A stretch of DNA of 64,000 nucleotides from Roseovarius autotrophicus (GTDB lineage: Bacteria; Pseudomonadota; Alphaproteobacteria; Rhodobacterales; Rhodobacteraceae), in contig NZ_JAGQDH010000007.1 of the NCBI RefSeq assembly GCF_018069895.1, forward strand, positions 1 through 64,000. The letters are read 5' to 3'. Made by a program: the position numbers and the translations under genes. The notes beneath the pieces are model-generated. The model made no database searches and was not told the origin of the DNA. It saw only the letters and a program-made list of their open reading frames with translations. Positions 6,902 to 16,454 of the stretch are shown in pieces (position 1 is the first letter of the stretch; every line of letters starts with the position of its first letter).

Positions 6902-9766
6902 TCACTTGCCCTCCTCTGGCTCGCGGGTGGGGTCGATGTCCATCGGCTCCACGTTGACGGTCTCGCCCGCGCGGCGCGCCATGCTCGACAGGCTGTTGAG
7001 CGCCAGCATCACCGCGCCCACGACCGTCAGGAACACGCCGATGTCAAAGGCGATGGCCGTGGCCCATTCGAATTCCTCGATGGGCGGAAAATGCAGATAG
7101 CCGTAATCCGAGGTCAGGAAGGGCCGCCCCGCCAGCCAGGCGCCGATGCCGGTCACGCTGGCAATCAGCACGCCCACGCCGATGGTGGCGTGATAGGTCA
7201 CGCGCTGCCGTGCCTCGGCCCAGGCAAAGCCTGACGCCATGTATTGCATGAGGAACGCAATCGCCACGATCAGACCGGCGATGAACCCGCCGCCCGGCTC
7301 GTTATGGCCGCGCAGAAAGATATAGGCCCCCACCATCAACGCGATCGGCATCATCACGCGCGTCGCCACCACCATCATCAGCGGGTGGCGGTCGCCCGCC
7401 TCGGGCAGGGTCGGCTGATCCCAGTTGGCCAGCCAGCGCCCGCCGGGGCCGCGCAGAACCGCCTCGGTCAGCGCAAAGATCACCAGCGCGGCAATGCCCA
7501 GCACGATGATCTCGCCATAGGTATCAAAGCCCCGGAAATCCACAAGAATCACGTTGACCACATTGGTGCCACCACCACCCTTGTAGGAATTGGCAAGGTG
7601 ATAGGCAGAGATGCTCTCGGCCGCGAAATCGCGCACCAGAATGGCATAGGTCAGCCACGTCACCGCCACGCCGCCCGCGATCGCGATGGCCGCGTCGCGC
7701 GTGCGGCGTCCGGCTGTGCTCTCGACCGGGGTTTCACGCGGCAGAAAGTTGAGCGCCAGCAGAAGCAGGATGATCGTAACCACCTCGACCGAAATCTGCG
7801 TCAGCGCCAGATCGGGTGCAGAGAAATAGACAAAGCCGAGAGACACCATCAAGCCGACGATGCCGATGAGCACCAGCGCGGTGAACCGCTCGCGATGATA
7901 GACCACCAGAAGCCCTGTCGCCACCACCAGCAGCAGCCAGCCGATCGCCGGCACCGGCGTGATCGGGATCATCTCTCGCGTCGGCGGCTGCAACCCGCCC
8001 CCCTGCCAGGCAAGCCAGCCAGCGATCAGCACCGCCACGCTGAACACCGCCGCGTTGCGCGTCAGCGCGCCGTTGTGAAGCCCGTCGGTCAGCGCCGTGG
8101 CGCCCCGCGTGGCAGCAGCCGTCACCGCGTCGAACATCACCTTGGCCTCGGGGCGCGGCGCGGCGTTCCACATTGCGGCGAGCGGCGCGTGGGTCTTGAG
8201 CAGGACAAACCCGCCTGCAACCGCGATCACCGACATCCAGAACGCGGGCACCAGCCCGTGCCAGTGATAGATGTTCACATAGGCCGCGTCCCCCGTCACC
8301 GCCCCCGCCGTGACCCGCACCAGATCGCCGACCATGGTCATCGGCATCAGGCCGATCAGCACCACCAGCACCACCAGCAGCGCGGGCGCGGCCCACATGC
8401 CGAAACCCGGATCATGCGGCTTGGCCGGGTAATCGTGCCGCTTGGGCCCAAGGAACACATGCGCGATGTAGCGGAACGAATAGGCGACCGAGAAAAGCGC
8501 CCCCAGCGTGACCGCCGCGCCCATGAACCATGCCGGTCCGATCCATTGGGTATGGGCCACCTGTTCCAGCATCATTTCCTTGGACAGGAACCCGTTGAGC
8601 GGCGGAATACCGGCCATCGACAGCGCCGCCACCGTGGCGATGGTAAAGGTGATCGGCATGAGATGGCGCAGCCCCCCCAACCGCTTGATGTCGCGGGTAT
8701 GCGCCTCGTGGTCCACGATCCCCGCAGTCATGAAGAGCGCGGCCTTGAACGTGGCGTGGTTGATGATGTGGAACACCGCCACCGCTGCTGCCGCCTTGGT
8801 GCCAAGGCCCAGAAGCATGGTAATGAGGCCCAGATGACTGACCGTGGAAAAGGCCAGAAGCGCCTTGAGGTCATCCTTGAACAGCGCGATCTTGGCCGCC
8901 ATCACCATGGTGATGAGGCCCGTCGAGGCCACGATCCAGAACCATTCCGGCGTGCCCGCCAGCACCGGCCACATGCGCGCCATCAGAAACAGCCCCGCCT
9001 TCACCATGGTGGCCGAATGAAGATAGGCCGAAACCGGCGTGGGCGCGGCCATGGCGTGCGGCAGCCAGAAATGAAACGGGAACTGCGCCGATTTGGTGAA
9101 ACATCCCGCGAGAATCAGAATGAGCGCGGGCAGATACATGGGACTGGCCTGAATGGCGTCCTTCTGGGTCAGGATCACGCTCAGGTCATAGCTGCCCGCG
9201 ATGTCGCCCAGAATGAGCATCCCCGCGATCATCGCAAGCCCGCCCATGCCCGTGACCGTCAGCGCCATGCGCGCGCCCTGACGACCCTCGGGCAGATGCT
9301 TCCAATAGCCGATGAGCAGGAAGGACGAGAGCGAGGTCAGCTCCCAGAACACCAGCAAAAGCAGGATGTTGTCGGACAGGACAATCCCCACCATGGCGCC
9401 CTGAAAGAGCAGCAGATAGGTATAGAACTGCCCCATCGGATCCTCGCGCGAGAGATAAAACCGCGCATAGAGGATGATCAGCAGGCCGATGCCAAGGATC
9501 AACCCGGCAAAGAGCAACCCCAGCCCGTCCAGCATGAAATTGACGTTGAGACCCAGCGAGGGCAGCCACGCGATGCCAAAGGTCAGCACCTCGCCGCGCA
9601 TCACCGCCGGCGCGCAGATCAGCAGAAGCGTGAGCGCAAGGATCGTAGGAGCGGCGGTAAAGGCGGCACAGGTGTTGCGCCCCGCCTTGATCATCAGCCC
9701 CGGCAGAAGCGCGCCCAGAAACGGCAACGCCGCGATGATCGGCAAGAACCCTGCGACGGTCTCCAT
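6902..9766 (-). CDS. mrpA: Fused Mrp antiporter subunits A and B (PhaAB type)
   Basis: A 954-residue membrane protein and first gene of the operon. The first two thirds are the NuoL-like subunit A, with LVFWELTSLSSFLLIGYW, HFWLPHAMAAPTPVSAYLHS and the SGFLSKE-like region NGFLSKEMM. Around residues 690-760 is the MrpA C-terminal domain (SAPDLALTQISVEVV), and the last roughly 150 residues are an MrpB-type domain with ARGHNEPGGGFIAGL-like sequence. A/B fusion defines the six-subunit group-2 (Pha) Mrp systems, as in Sinorhizobium. The ATG at 9766 has AAGGGGGG upstream; the frame continues to 10021 but that extension is not conserved. The complex expels Na+ or K+ in exchange for protons, giving salt and alkaline pH tolerance. 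Confidence 0.93.
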   Translation of the reverse strand: METVAGFLPIIAALPFLGALLPGLMIKAGRNTCAAFTAAPTILALTLLLICAPAVMRGEVLTFGIAWLPSLGLNVNFMLDGLGLLFAGLILGIGLLIILYARFYLSREDPMGQFYTYLLLFQGAMVGIVLSDNILLLLVFWELTSLSSFLLIGYWKHLPEGRQGARMALTVTGMGGLAMIAGMLILGDIAGSYDLSVILTQKDAIQASPMYLPALILILAGCFTKSAQFPFHFWLPHAMAAPTPVSAYLHSATMVKAGLFLMARMWPVLAGTPEWFWIVASTGLITMVMAAKIALFKDDLKALLAFSTVSHLGLITMLLGLGTKAAAAVAVFHIINHATFKAALFMTAGIVDHEAHTRDIKRLGGLRHLMPITFTIATVAALSMAGIPPLNGFLSKEMMLEQVAHTQWIGPAWFMGAAVTLGALFSVAYSFRYIAHVFLGPKRHDYPAKPHDPGFGMWAAPALLVVLVVLIGLMPMTMVGDLVRVTAGAVTGDAAYVNIYHWHGLVPAFWMSVIAVAGGFVLLKTHAPLAAMWNAAPRPEAKVMFDAVTAAATRGATALTDGLHNGALTRNAAVFSVAVLIAGWLAWQGGGLQPPTREMIPITPVPAIGWLLLVVATGLLVVYHRERFTALVLIGIVGLMVSLGFVYFSAPDLALTQISVEVVTIILLLLALNFLPRETPVESTAGRRTRDAAIAIAGGVAVTWLTYAILVRDFAAESISAYHLANSYKGGGGTNVVNVILVDFRGFDTYGEIIVLGIAALVIFALTEAVLRGPGGRWLANWDQPTLPEAGDRHPLMMVVATRVMMPIALMVGAYIFLRGHNEPGGGFIAGLIVAIAFLMQYMASGFAWAEARQRVTYHATIGVGVLIASVTGIGAWLAGRPFLTSDYGYLHFPPIEEFEWATAIAFDIGVFLTVVGAVMLALNSLSSMARRAGETVNVEPMDIDPTREPEEGK

Positions 9767-9843
9767 CACGACCTGCCCCCCCTTGTCCTGTTGTGGTGGC
9801 CCGCTCCTCGGTCTTGTGGCGGGCCTTTCCGAACTTTCGCGGT

Positions 9844-9871
9844 AATATATGGACAGGGGCGGTAGCAACAA
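9844..9871 (-). promoter_or_regulatory. Candidate sigma-70 promoter of the mrp operon
   Basis: On the minus strand TTGTTG (plus 9866-9871) is followed after 16 bp by TATATT (plus 9844-9849), about 80 bp upstream of the mrpA start. This is the only clearly AT-rich patch in the 184-bp gap. An imperfect hairpin with GGCCCGC/GCGGGCC arms (9798-9825) lies in the predicted leader. Both are pattern-based proposals. Confidence 0.35.
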
Positions 9872-9950
9872 GCCGATTCCGACCGATTTTGTCTGTATTT
9901 CGCGGTCCGGGCCGGGGTCTCTGCCCCATCTCGCGGCAGGGCGCGCACGC

Positions 9951-11045
9951 TCAGGCCGCCCGGGCCATCGCCAGTGTGACCGCCTCGAACTGCCGCAGCA
10001 CCTGCCAGACCGGGCGCGCATGTTCGGGCAGGCGCGCCCGGTCGAACCCGGCCAGAAGGCTCATGGCGACGGCTTCGGGCTTGCGCCGCATCCGGCCCAG
10101 ATAGACGCTTTCCGTGGTCGTGCCCGCGGCCTCGATCTCTTCGTGTTCCGGCAGGATCAGCCCGTGATATCGCACCAGCGATCCGGTCTCGGCGGGCACG
10201 GCGGGCACGGCGGCAAAACCGTTGACCAGATGGCGCGCAGGTACCAGAACCGCCTCGCAGCCAAAGAGGTAATCCACGTCCGCCCCCCGGATCACCAGCC
10301 GCTGATGGGGCGCCACGACAATATCTGCGCGCAGGCCGAAATAGGGCGCGCGCAGGCGCACCGGCGCAAAACTGCCCGCCGCAGGCACCGTGCGGACAAT
10401 CGCCTGAAGCACCGGAACCGAAGTGCCGCCCGCCCCGTACACGCAATCCCCGCGTCGCAACCGTCCGGCATGGACATAGCCGCCCGGCACACGCACGGGC
10501 ACCTGCGCGCCAAGCCCCGGCATCGGCCCCACCGGCTCTACCGTGTCGGAGAGCGCGGCAAAGACCACCTGCGGGTCCATCCGCCGCCGGCGCGGGTCGC
10601 TAAAGACCGTGTGCAGGTCGGCCAGCGGCATCGGGCGTGGCGGGGCCAGCCTGACGCTCGTGAAACCAAGTGTATCGGGCCGCTCCAGCGTGAGACGCCC
10701 CCAGCGCGCGGGCGCGTCCCAGCTATAGGTGATGCGCAGGCTCTCGCTTCGGTCGTCGGGGCTGAAGGGCAAGGTGGCATGGCGCAGGTCGCCTGCTTGG
10801 TCCTCGATCAGCGTGATCCCGCCCGACGGCATGAGTTGCAGCGCGAAACGGCCCTGCCACGGATGGGAGCGCCCGAATTCCAGCAGCGTCAGCGGGCGGC
10901 GCTCGATCGCGGGGCGCGTCTCGATCATCAATGTGCCGCGCGGCATGAGTGCCTCGGGTTCGGGCACGCCCCCCTGCCCGGCCACACCCAACCCACCGGG
11001 CGCGAACCGCCCGCCCTGCCGGGTGGCAAGCGCGATCCACCCCAT
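9951..11045 (-). CDS. Degenerate Hint-domain protein (nucleophile cysteine missing)
   Basis: A 364-residue protein whose C-terminal half aligns by eye with the Hint domain of the gene just upstream: MPGLGAQVPVRVPGG against VPCFVAGTRIRTPEG, then APHQRLVI against SPLHRVLI, then LFGCEAVLVPARHLVNG against LFGEAEVLVAARDLVND. The histidine is kept (about residue 247), but glycine 177 stands where the catalytic cysteine should be. Self-cleavage by the usual mechanism would therefore be lost. The N-terminal half (residues 1-165) is not recognised. There is no signal peptide. Its start overlaps the upstream stop by one base (TGATG), so the two proteins are translationally coupled. It may be a regulator, chaperone or decoy for the active partner; that is inference. 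Confidence 0.6.
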   Translation of the reverse strand: MGWIALATRQGGRFAPGGLGVAGQGGVPEPEALMPRGTLMIETRPAIERRPLTLLEFGRSHPWQGRFALQLMPSGGITLIEDQAGDLRHATLPFSPDDRSESLRITYSWDAPARWGRLTLERPDTLGFTSVRLAPPRPMPLADLHTVFSDPRRRRMDPQVVFAALSDTVEPVGPMPGLGAQVPVRVPGGYVHAGRLRRGDCVYGAGGTSVPVLQAIVRTVPAAGSFAPVRLRAPYFGLRADIVVAPHQRLVIRGADVDYLFGCEAVLVPARHLVNGFAAVPAVPAETGSLVRYHGLILPEHEEIEAAGTTTESVYLGRMRRKPEAVAMSLLAGFDRARLPEHARPVWQVLRQFEAVTLAMARAA

Positions 11046-12616
11046 CAGGCCTCCCGCCCCGCCAGAAGCCGCGCCTCATGGGGCCGCAGCGTGCGCCGCG
11101 CGGCAGGGCTGTAGCCCGCGCCAGTCTCGGGGTCGATCGCGGGGAAAAGCGCGCAGATCTCGGCCAGGATCGCGGCCTCGAAGCTGCGCGCGGCCTGCGG
11201 CCCGGGAAGAAAACTTTCGGTCAAAAGCCCCTCGGACCAGATCAGTTGATGGCGGTCGAAAAGCAGGTGCACATACTCGACCTCGCCCCCTTCGATCCGC
11301 CGCACCGTGTGGTCATTGACCAGATCGCGCGCCGCCACCAGCACCTCGGCCTCGCCGAACAGAAGTTCGGCAAGGCTGTCGCGGATCAGCACCCGGTGCA
11401 GCGGCGAAAGCCTGAGCGCACCATGTCGTCCGAAGGTGCCCGCTGCGATGGCGATCGGGGCAAAATCCCCGATGGCCTGCACCCGCCGCGTGCCGATCCA
11501 GCGCAGCGGCTGCGCGCCCTCGTCCTTGGTCAGGACCAGATCGCCGGGGCGCAGGCATTCCACCGCCACCGCGCCTTCGGGCGTGCGGATGCGCGTGCCG
11601 GCCACGAAACAGGGCACCGAATCGACCGTGACAATGCCCACGTCGGTCGCGCCAGTGCTGCTTGCGACGCCATAAGTAAAGTTGAACAGCTCGGTGTCGC
11701 CATCGCCCACCACCGTGATCGTGCCATCGGCATTGAGCTGGATCTGCTGCCCGGACTTGAGCGTGACGATATCGCCCGCGACCACCGGCACCCCGTTCAG
11801 ATGGGTGATCATCAGCGTTCCGCCAGTGGCGTTCACGTCATTGGCCAGAACGTCGATGATCCGCGAGCCGGTTGGAAACAGCGTCGCCATGTCATCCATC
11901 GCGACCAGCGCGGTCTGCACGCTGTTGGCGGCGATCAGCACCGTGGAATCGTAATTGGAATCCGCGACATCGGCGATACCGATGCGGATCGAATTGACCA
12001 CATCCGGGTTGACCGGAATGGTCAGCGTCAGCGTAAGGGTGAACCCGTCCATCTCGGTATTGAAATCGCTGTTGGTGTTGTCGATGAACAGGTTGCCGTT
12101 CGTCCCGGCATTGATGTTGTTCGGGTCGATATCGCCATCGCCCACCGAAAGCGGTACAAGGCTGCCGTTGATCCACACACCGAAGAAATCCTGAAACGCG
12201 CCCACGGCGTATTCGGGATATTCCTCGGAGGCAAAGACGAACTGCATCGTCATGACGTTGCCCGTCGGAATAAAATCCACGTCGAGAATGGCCGCGTCGA
12301 AGGTGGGCGCGCCCGCGGCGGCGTTGAAATCGGACAGACCGTCCGGTCCGGTCGTGTTGGTCGATGTGCTCGATGACAGGTTCGCCTGTTCGGAACTGTT
12401 GGTGAAATCGCGCAGATCACCAGTGGACAGCATGATGCCCGTGTCGCCCGGAGTCAGGCCCGGCGAGACCGCATCGCCATTGGTGTAGATGCCAGAGGAA
12501 TTGCGGCTGCCGGTGTAGGAGGCGCTGATAACCTGCACCCCGTCGCCAAAGATCGTCTCGGCCATCTGAATGGCCGTTGCGTTTCGGTTGATCGGGATTT
12601 CCACACCTGCGACCAT
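11045..12616 (-). CDS. Choice-of-anchor L / Hint domain protein
   Basis: A 523-residue protein with three parts. An N-terminal region (about 10-230) resembles the 'choice-of-anchor L' domain of surface proteins (QFVFASEEYPEYAVG, FGVWINGSLVPL). A short beta-rich linker (245-330) has a VLANDVNATGG block like cadherin/Ig-type repeats. A C-terminal Hint_2 domain starts with CFVAGTRIRTPEG (Cys336) and contains SPLHRVLI (His407). Hint domains cleave the peptide bond before the cysteine, so the anchor domain could be released or transferred. There is no Sec signal peptide, so a type I or other secretion route is likely. The ATG at 12616 has AGGTGG upstream; the same frame also starts at TTG 12643. 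Confidence 0.75.
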   Translation of the reverse strand: MVAGVEIPINRNATAIQMAETIFGDGVQVISASYTGSRNSSGIYTNGDAVSPGLTPGDTGIMLSTGDLRDFTNSSEQANLSSSTSTNTTGPDGLSDFNAAAGAPTFDAAILDVDFIPTGNVMTMQFVFASEEYPEYAVGAFQDFFGVWINGSLVPLSVGDGDIDPNNINAGTNGNLFIDNTNSDFNTEMDGFTLTLTLTIPVNPDVVNSIRIGIADVADSNYDSTVLIAANSVQTALVAMDDMATLFPTGSRIIDVLANDVNATGGTLMITHLNGVPVVAGDIVTLKSGQQIQLNADGTITVVGDGDTELFNFTYGVASSTGATDVGIVTVDSVPCFVAGTRIRTPEGAVAVECLRPGDLVLTKDEGAQPLRWIGTRRVQAIGDFAPIAIAAGTFGRHGALRLSPLHRVLIRDSLAELLFGEAEVLVAARDLVNDHTVRRIEGGEVEYVHLLFDRHQLIWSEGLLTESFLPGPQAARSFEAAILAEICALFPAIDPETGAGYSPAARRTLRPHEARLLAGREA

Positions 12617-12907
12617 GCCTGTCCACCTCATTACATGAGGCAAAGCCGCAACAGGCCGTTTCCGGCCTCACGAATGGCGGCAAGGCACGGATGCCCCGAA
12701 ACCGCTGTCCATGTGCGGGCCTCGTGTCCGGTGCCCGGATCGTGCGGCCCTGTCTGCTCTTGCTTGTGCCCTGCCTCGGGTCTGTCAACGCGGCATTGAT
12801 AGCAAATCCTTCCTGTCATGTTAAGGTTTATTCGCGTGGCGCCTGCGGCATTTGCGCCTGCCCGCGATCCGCGCTAGGCGAAGGGAAACATGCCGAAAGG
12901 TCGCCCC

Positions 12908-14059
12908 ATGCCCCATGCCCCGCTCGATCCCGTTCGCCTGACCGCCGATCTGATCCGCTGTCCCTCGGTCACGCCCGAGGAGGGCGGCGCGCTGCGGATT
13001 CTCGAAGGGGTGCTGTCGGAGGCGGGCTTTGAGTGCACCCGCGTGGATCGCGGCAGCGTGGCCAATCTCTTTGCACGCTGGGGCGAGAGGGGCGCGGCGA
13101 GAAGCTTTGGCTTCAACGGCCATACCGATGTCGTGCCGGTGGGGGATGAGGCCGCCTGGTCCGTGCCGCCCTTCGGCGCGGTGGCGCGTGACGGGATGCT
13201 CTGGGGGCGCGGCGCCACCGACATGAAGTCCGGGGTTGCCGCCTTTGTCGCGGCGGCGGTGGATTTCGTCACCATGACGCCGCCCGACGGGGCAGTCATC
13301 CTCGCCATCACCGGCGACGAGGAGGGCGACGCTGTGGACGGCACCCGCGCTCTGCTCGACTGGATGGCGGCGGAGGGCGAGCGGATGAGTGCCTGCCTCG
13401 TAGGCGAACCCACCTGCCCCGCGCGCATGGGCGAGATGATCAAGATCGGGCGGCGCGGATCGCTCACCGCCTTTTTCACCATCACCGGCGTGCAGGGCCA
13501 TTCCGCCTATCCGCACCGCGCCTGCAATCCGCTTCCCGCCATGGCGCGGCTGATGGACCGGCTCGCCTCGCATACCCTCGACGAGGGCACCGCGCATTTC
13601 GATCCCTCCACGCTGGCGGTCGTCACCATCGATACCGGCAACCCCGCCACCAATGTCATTCCCGCGCGCTGCCGCGCCACCGTCAACATCCGCTTCAACG
13701 ACACCCATGACAGCGGATCGCTCACCCGGTGGATGCAGGACGAACTTGACCGCGTGAGTGCCGAGTTCGGCACCACCGGCGAGATGGACGTCAAGGTCTC
13801 GGGCGAATCGTTCCTCACCCCCCCCGGCCCGCTCTCGGATCTGGTGGCGCGCGCGGTCGAGCGTGAGACCGGCGTGACACCAGAACTTTCCACCTCGGGC
13901 GGCACCTCGGACGCGCGGTTTGTCAAGGATCACTGCCCGGTGGTCGAATTCGGCCTTGTCGGCCAGACCATGCATCAGGTGGATGAGCGCGTGGAGATGG
14001 CGCAGATCCACCAGTTGAAGGCCATCTATGCCAGCATCCTGCGCGACTTCTTCGCATGA
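12908..14059 (+). CDS. dapE: Succinyl-diaminopimelate desuccinylase
   Basis: A 383-residue M20-family zinc hydrolase. Metal and catalytic motifs are present: [32 protein letters not shown] and the late SGGTSDARF. The length fits DapE (about 375-380). It removes succinate from N-succinyl-LL-diaminopimelate to give LL-DAP for lysine and peptidoglycan synthesis in the cytoplasm. A DapC-like aminotransferase lies about 10 kb away at 23834-25012. I prefer the ATG at 12908, with AAAGG 7 bp upstream and sequence matching family N termini, over the ATG at 12890. The next gene overlaps by 4 bp. Confidence 0.93.
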   Translation: MPHAPLDPVRLTADLIRCPSVTPEEGGALRILEGVLSEAGFECTRVDRGSVANLFARWGERGAARSFGFNGHTDVVPVGDEAAWSVPPFGAVARDGMLWGRGATDMKSGVAAFVAAAVDFVTMTPPDGAVILAITGDEEGDAVDGTRALLDWMAAEGERMSACLVGEPTCPARMGEMIKIGRRGSLTAFFTITGVQGHSAYPHRACNPLPAMARLMDRLASHTLDEGTAHFDPSTLAVVTIDTGNPATNVIPARCRATVNIRFNDTHDSGSLTRWMQDELDRVSAEFGTTGEMDVKVSGESFLTPPGPLSDLVARAVERETGVTPELSTSGGTSDARFVKDHCPVVEFGLVGQTMHQVDERVEMAQIHQLKAIYASILRDFFA

Positions 14060-14691
14060 GGCAGACCACCCTTGTCGTGATGGTGAAAGAGCCGCGCCCC
14101 GGTCGCGTCAAGACGCGGCTGGGGCGCGGCATCGGCATGGTCGCCGCAGCGTGGTGGTTCCGCCATCAGGTCACGCGCCTCTTGCGCCGGATCGACGATC
14201 CGCGCTGGCGCCTCGTGCTCGCCGTCAGCCCCGATGCCGAGGGGCTGACAAGCCGCGTCTGGCCCGCCCGCCTGCCCCGCGTGCCGCAGGGCACGGGCAA
14301 TCTGGGCGACCGGATGGGGCGGCTTTTGCGCAGCCTGCCACCGGGGCCGGTCTGCATCATCGGGGCCGACATTCCCGGCATCACCCGCGCCCATATCGCC
14401 CGCGCCTTCGCAGCCCTCGGCAACCATGACGCGGTGATCGGCCCCGCGCCCGATGGCGGCTACTGGCTGATCGGGCTGCGGCGCAGCGCCGCCGTGCCCG
14501 CGCGGATCTTCGATGGTGTGCGCTGGTCAAGCGCGCACGCCCGCGCCGACACGATCCGCAGCCTCGGAGCGGCACGCGTAGCCCTGATCGACACGCTGCG
14601 CGATGTGGATGAGGCGCGCGATCTCAACCCGGCAAGCGCCCGAATACCAATCGCAAAATCTCTGCCAGCCCTACGGCGTCCTCCTCGCTGA
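14056..14691 (+). CDS. DUF2064 / TIGR04282-type glycosyltransferase-like protein
   Basis: A 211-residue cytoplasmic protein with a GT-A-like Rossmann fold. Motifs are [13 protein letters not shown] at the N terminus (a nucleotide-sugar loop), IIGADIPGI in the middle, and [11 protein letters not shown], typical of the family once linked to arsenosugar biosynthesis. Its start overlaps the dapE stop by 4 bp, so it is co-translated with dapE, an arrangement that suggests convenience rather than a shared pathway. The 3' end runs 68 bp into convergent msrC. Substrate unknown. Confidence 0.75.
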   Translation: MRQTTLVVMVKEPRPGRVKTRLGRGIGMVAAAWWFRHQVTRLLRRIDDPRWRLVLAVSPDAEGLTSRVWPARLPRVPQGTGNLGDRMGRLLRSLPPGPVCIIGADIPGITRAHIARAFAALGNHDAVIGPAPDGGYWLIGLRRSAAVPARIFDGVRWSSAHARADTIRSLGAARVALIDTLRDVDEARDLNPASARIPIAKSLPALRRPPR

Positions 14692-15085
14692 AGGCCGCCA
14701 GCCGGTCGCTGTCGATATCAAGCACGCCAATCAGCGCCCCTGCCCCGTTCCACACCGGCAACACGATCTCCGAGCGCGTGGACGCGGCGCAGGCGATATG
14801 GCCCTCGAACGCCTCCACGTCCTCGACGATCTGCACCTCGCCCGTGCGCGCCGCCGCCCCGCAGACCCCGCGCGAGAACGGGATTTTCAGGCAGCCATGC
14901 CCGCCCTGATAGGGGCCAATCCTGAGCATCTCCGGCCCGGTCACGCGATAGAACCCGGTCCAGTCGAACCGGTCGTCGGCATGGTGCAGCTCACAGACCA
15001 CCGTGGCCATGAGAGCGACCTCGTCACTCTCGCCCTCGGTCAGCGACAGGATCGCGCGTGTGGTGGCGGGGTAATCAATGCGCAT
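14624..15085 (-). CDS. msrC: Free methionine-(R)-sulfoxide reductase (GAF domain)
   Basis: A 153-residue single GAF-domain protein. Cysteines at 65, 75 and 99 have the spacing (10 and 24) of the redox cysteines 84, 94 and 118 of the E. coli enzyme; the motifs are SRGVCGAAA and HIACAASTRSEIV. It reduces free methionine-R-sulfoxide with thioredoxin, protecting the methionine pool from oxidation. The gene overlaps the 3' end of the convergent DUF2064 gene by 68 bp, so transcripts would be antisense to each other there. The start at 15085 is followed immediately by the conserved N terminus. Confidence 0.88.
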   Translation of the reverse strand: MRIDYPATTRAILSLTEGESDEVALMATVVCELHHADDRFDWTGFYRVTGPEMLRIGPYQGGHGCLKIPFSRGVCGAAARTGEVQIVEDVEAFEGHIACAASTRSEIVLPVWNGAGALIGVLDIDSDRLAAFSEEDAVGLAEILRLVFGRLPG

Positions 15086-15110
15086 TGGCGCGCTCCTTGT
15101 TCAGGCAGAG

Positions 15111-15158
15111 GTGGGGGCTGGCCCCCACACGCAGGGCCAAGTGGGGGCCAGCCCCCAC
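15111..15158. repeat. Two near-identical 18-bp palindromes in tandem
   Basis: GTGGGGGCTGGCCCCCAC at 15111-15128 and GTGGGGGCCAGCCCCCAC at 15141-15158 are spaced 30 bp start to start and are followed by CCCCCGGGATATTT. Each is a near-perfect hairpin. They lie between the thiolase stop and msrC start, so they may act as a terminator or mRNA-stabilising element. From memory, similar G/C-rich dyads followed by CCCGGGATATTT recur at gene ends in Rhodobacterales. Confidence 0.6.
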
Positions 15159-15188
15159 ACCCCCGGGATATTTCAGGCCAGAAGACGC

Positions 15189-16361
15189 TCAGAACCGTTC
15201 GATGGCAATGGCCGTGCCCTCGCCGCCGCCGATGCAGATGGCCGCGACACCCCGTTTCAGCCCGCGCTTTTCCAGCGCGTTCAGCAGCGTCACCATGATC
15301 CGCGCGCCCGAGGCCCCGATCGGATGGCCGAGCGCGCAGGCCCCGCCATTGACGTTCACCCGCTCGCGCGGCAACCCCATCTCATGCATGAAGGCCATGG
15401 GCACCACGGCAAAGGCCTCGTTCACCTCCCAGAGGTCCACATCGTCAACGCTCCAGCCAAGCCGCTTGAGCAACTTCTGTGCCGCAGGCACCGGCGCGGT
15501 GGTGAACCAGCCCGGCGCCTGCGCGTGGCTCGCGTGGCCAAGGATGCGCGCGCGGATATTGAGGCCCTGTGCCACCGCCGCTTCGCGCGAAGCGATCACC
15601 AGCGCCGCCGCCCCGTCGCTGATCGAGGAGGAGTTGGCCGCCGTCACCGTGCCCCCCTCGCGAAAGGCCGGTTTGAGCTGCGGGATCTTCTCGGGGCGCG
15701 CCTTGGCGGGCTGCTCGTCTTTGCTGATCGTCACCTCGCCCTTGCGCGTGCGGATCGTCACCGGCGCGATCTCGTCCGCGAAGGCCCCGGATTTCTCCGC
15801 CGCCAGCGCCCCTTCCAGCGAGCCGAGCGCATAGTCGTCCTGCGCCTGCCGCGTGAACTGGAACTTCTCCGCGCAGTCCTCGGCGAAGGTGCCCATCAGG
15901 CGACCCCTGTCATAGGCATCCTCGAGCCCGTCGAGAAACATGTGGTCGATCACCTCGCCATGCCCGATCCGCGCCCCGCCGCGCATCTTGGGCAAGAGGT
16001 AAGGGGCATTGGACATCGATTCCATGCCCCCCGCGATCATGGTTTCCGCATGGCCCAGGGCGATCTGGTCAAAGGCCATCATCGCCGCCTTCATGCCAGA
16101 CCCGCACATCTTGTTGAGCGTGGTGGCGGGCACCTCCTGCCCGAGACCGCCCAGAAATCCGGCCTGCCGCGCCGGGGCCTGCCCCTGCCCCGCAGGCAGC
16201 ACACAGCCCATCAGCACCTCGTCCACCGTGGCCGCGCGCGCATCCGCCAACGCCGCGCGGATCGCCGCGCCGCCCAGTTCCGCCGCGGGCACCCCGTCGA
16301 AATCGCCCTGAAAGCCCCCCATGGGCGTGCGCGCCGCCCCCGCGATCACAACTTCCCGCAT
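15189..16361 (-). CDS. Acetyl-CoA C-acetyltransferase (thiolase)
   Basis: A 390-residue thiolase. The nucleophile lies in LNKMCGSGMK (Cys86), the histidine in CALGHPIGASG and the second cysteine in CIGGGEG near the C terminus, so the catalytic set is complete. It condenses two acetyl-CoA to acetoacetyl-CoA, or cleaves acetoacetyl-CoA, feeding polyhydroxybutyrate and the ethylmalonyl-CoA pathway, or degrading fatty acids. Which direction dominates is not visible; phaB or other partners are absent nearby. The second of two adjacent ATGs (16361) is better placed behind GGAGGAG. Confidence 0.92.
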   Translation of the reverse strand: MREVVIAGAARTPMGGFQGDFDGVPAAELGGAAIRAALADARAATVDEVLMGCVLPAGQGQAPARQAGFLGGLGQEVPATTLNKMCGSGMKAAMMAFDQIALGHAETMIAGGMESMSNAPYLLPKMRGGARIGHGEVIDHMFLDGLEDAYDRGRLMGTFAEDCAEKFQFTRQAQDDYALGSLEGALAAEKSGAFADEIAPVTIRTRKGEVTISKDEQPAKARPEKIPQLKPAFREGGTVTAANSSSISDGAAALVIASREAAVAQGLNIRARILGHASHAQAPGWFTTAPVPAAQKLLKRLGWSVDDVDLWEVNEAFAVVPMAFMHEMGLPRERVNVNGGACALGHPIGASGARIMVTLLNALEKRGLKRGVAAICIGGGEGTAIAIERF

Positions 16362-16454
16362 CATGACTCCTCCTCGTGAAAATATGGCCCGTGCTTACCG
16401 GATGGAAAGGAATCGGGTCTAGCCTGCCCTGTATTACTACGTAGCGGAGGCAGG

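Noticed and set aside
7244-9865. An 873-codon open frame opposite mrpA
   Set aside because: Low-complexity His/Arg/Gln product, antisense to the conserved Mrp A/B gene.
15111-15158. CRISPR-like repeat
   Set aside because: Only two copies, each a self-complementary dyad, with a 12-bp spacer; not a CRISPR array.
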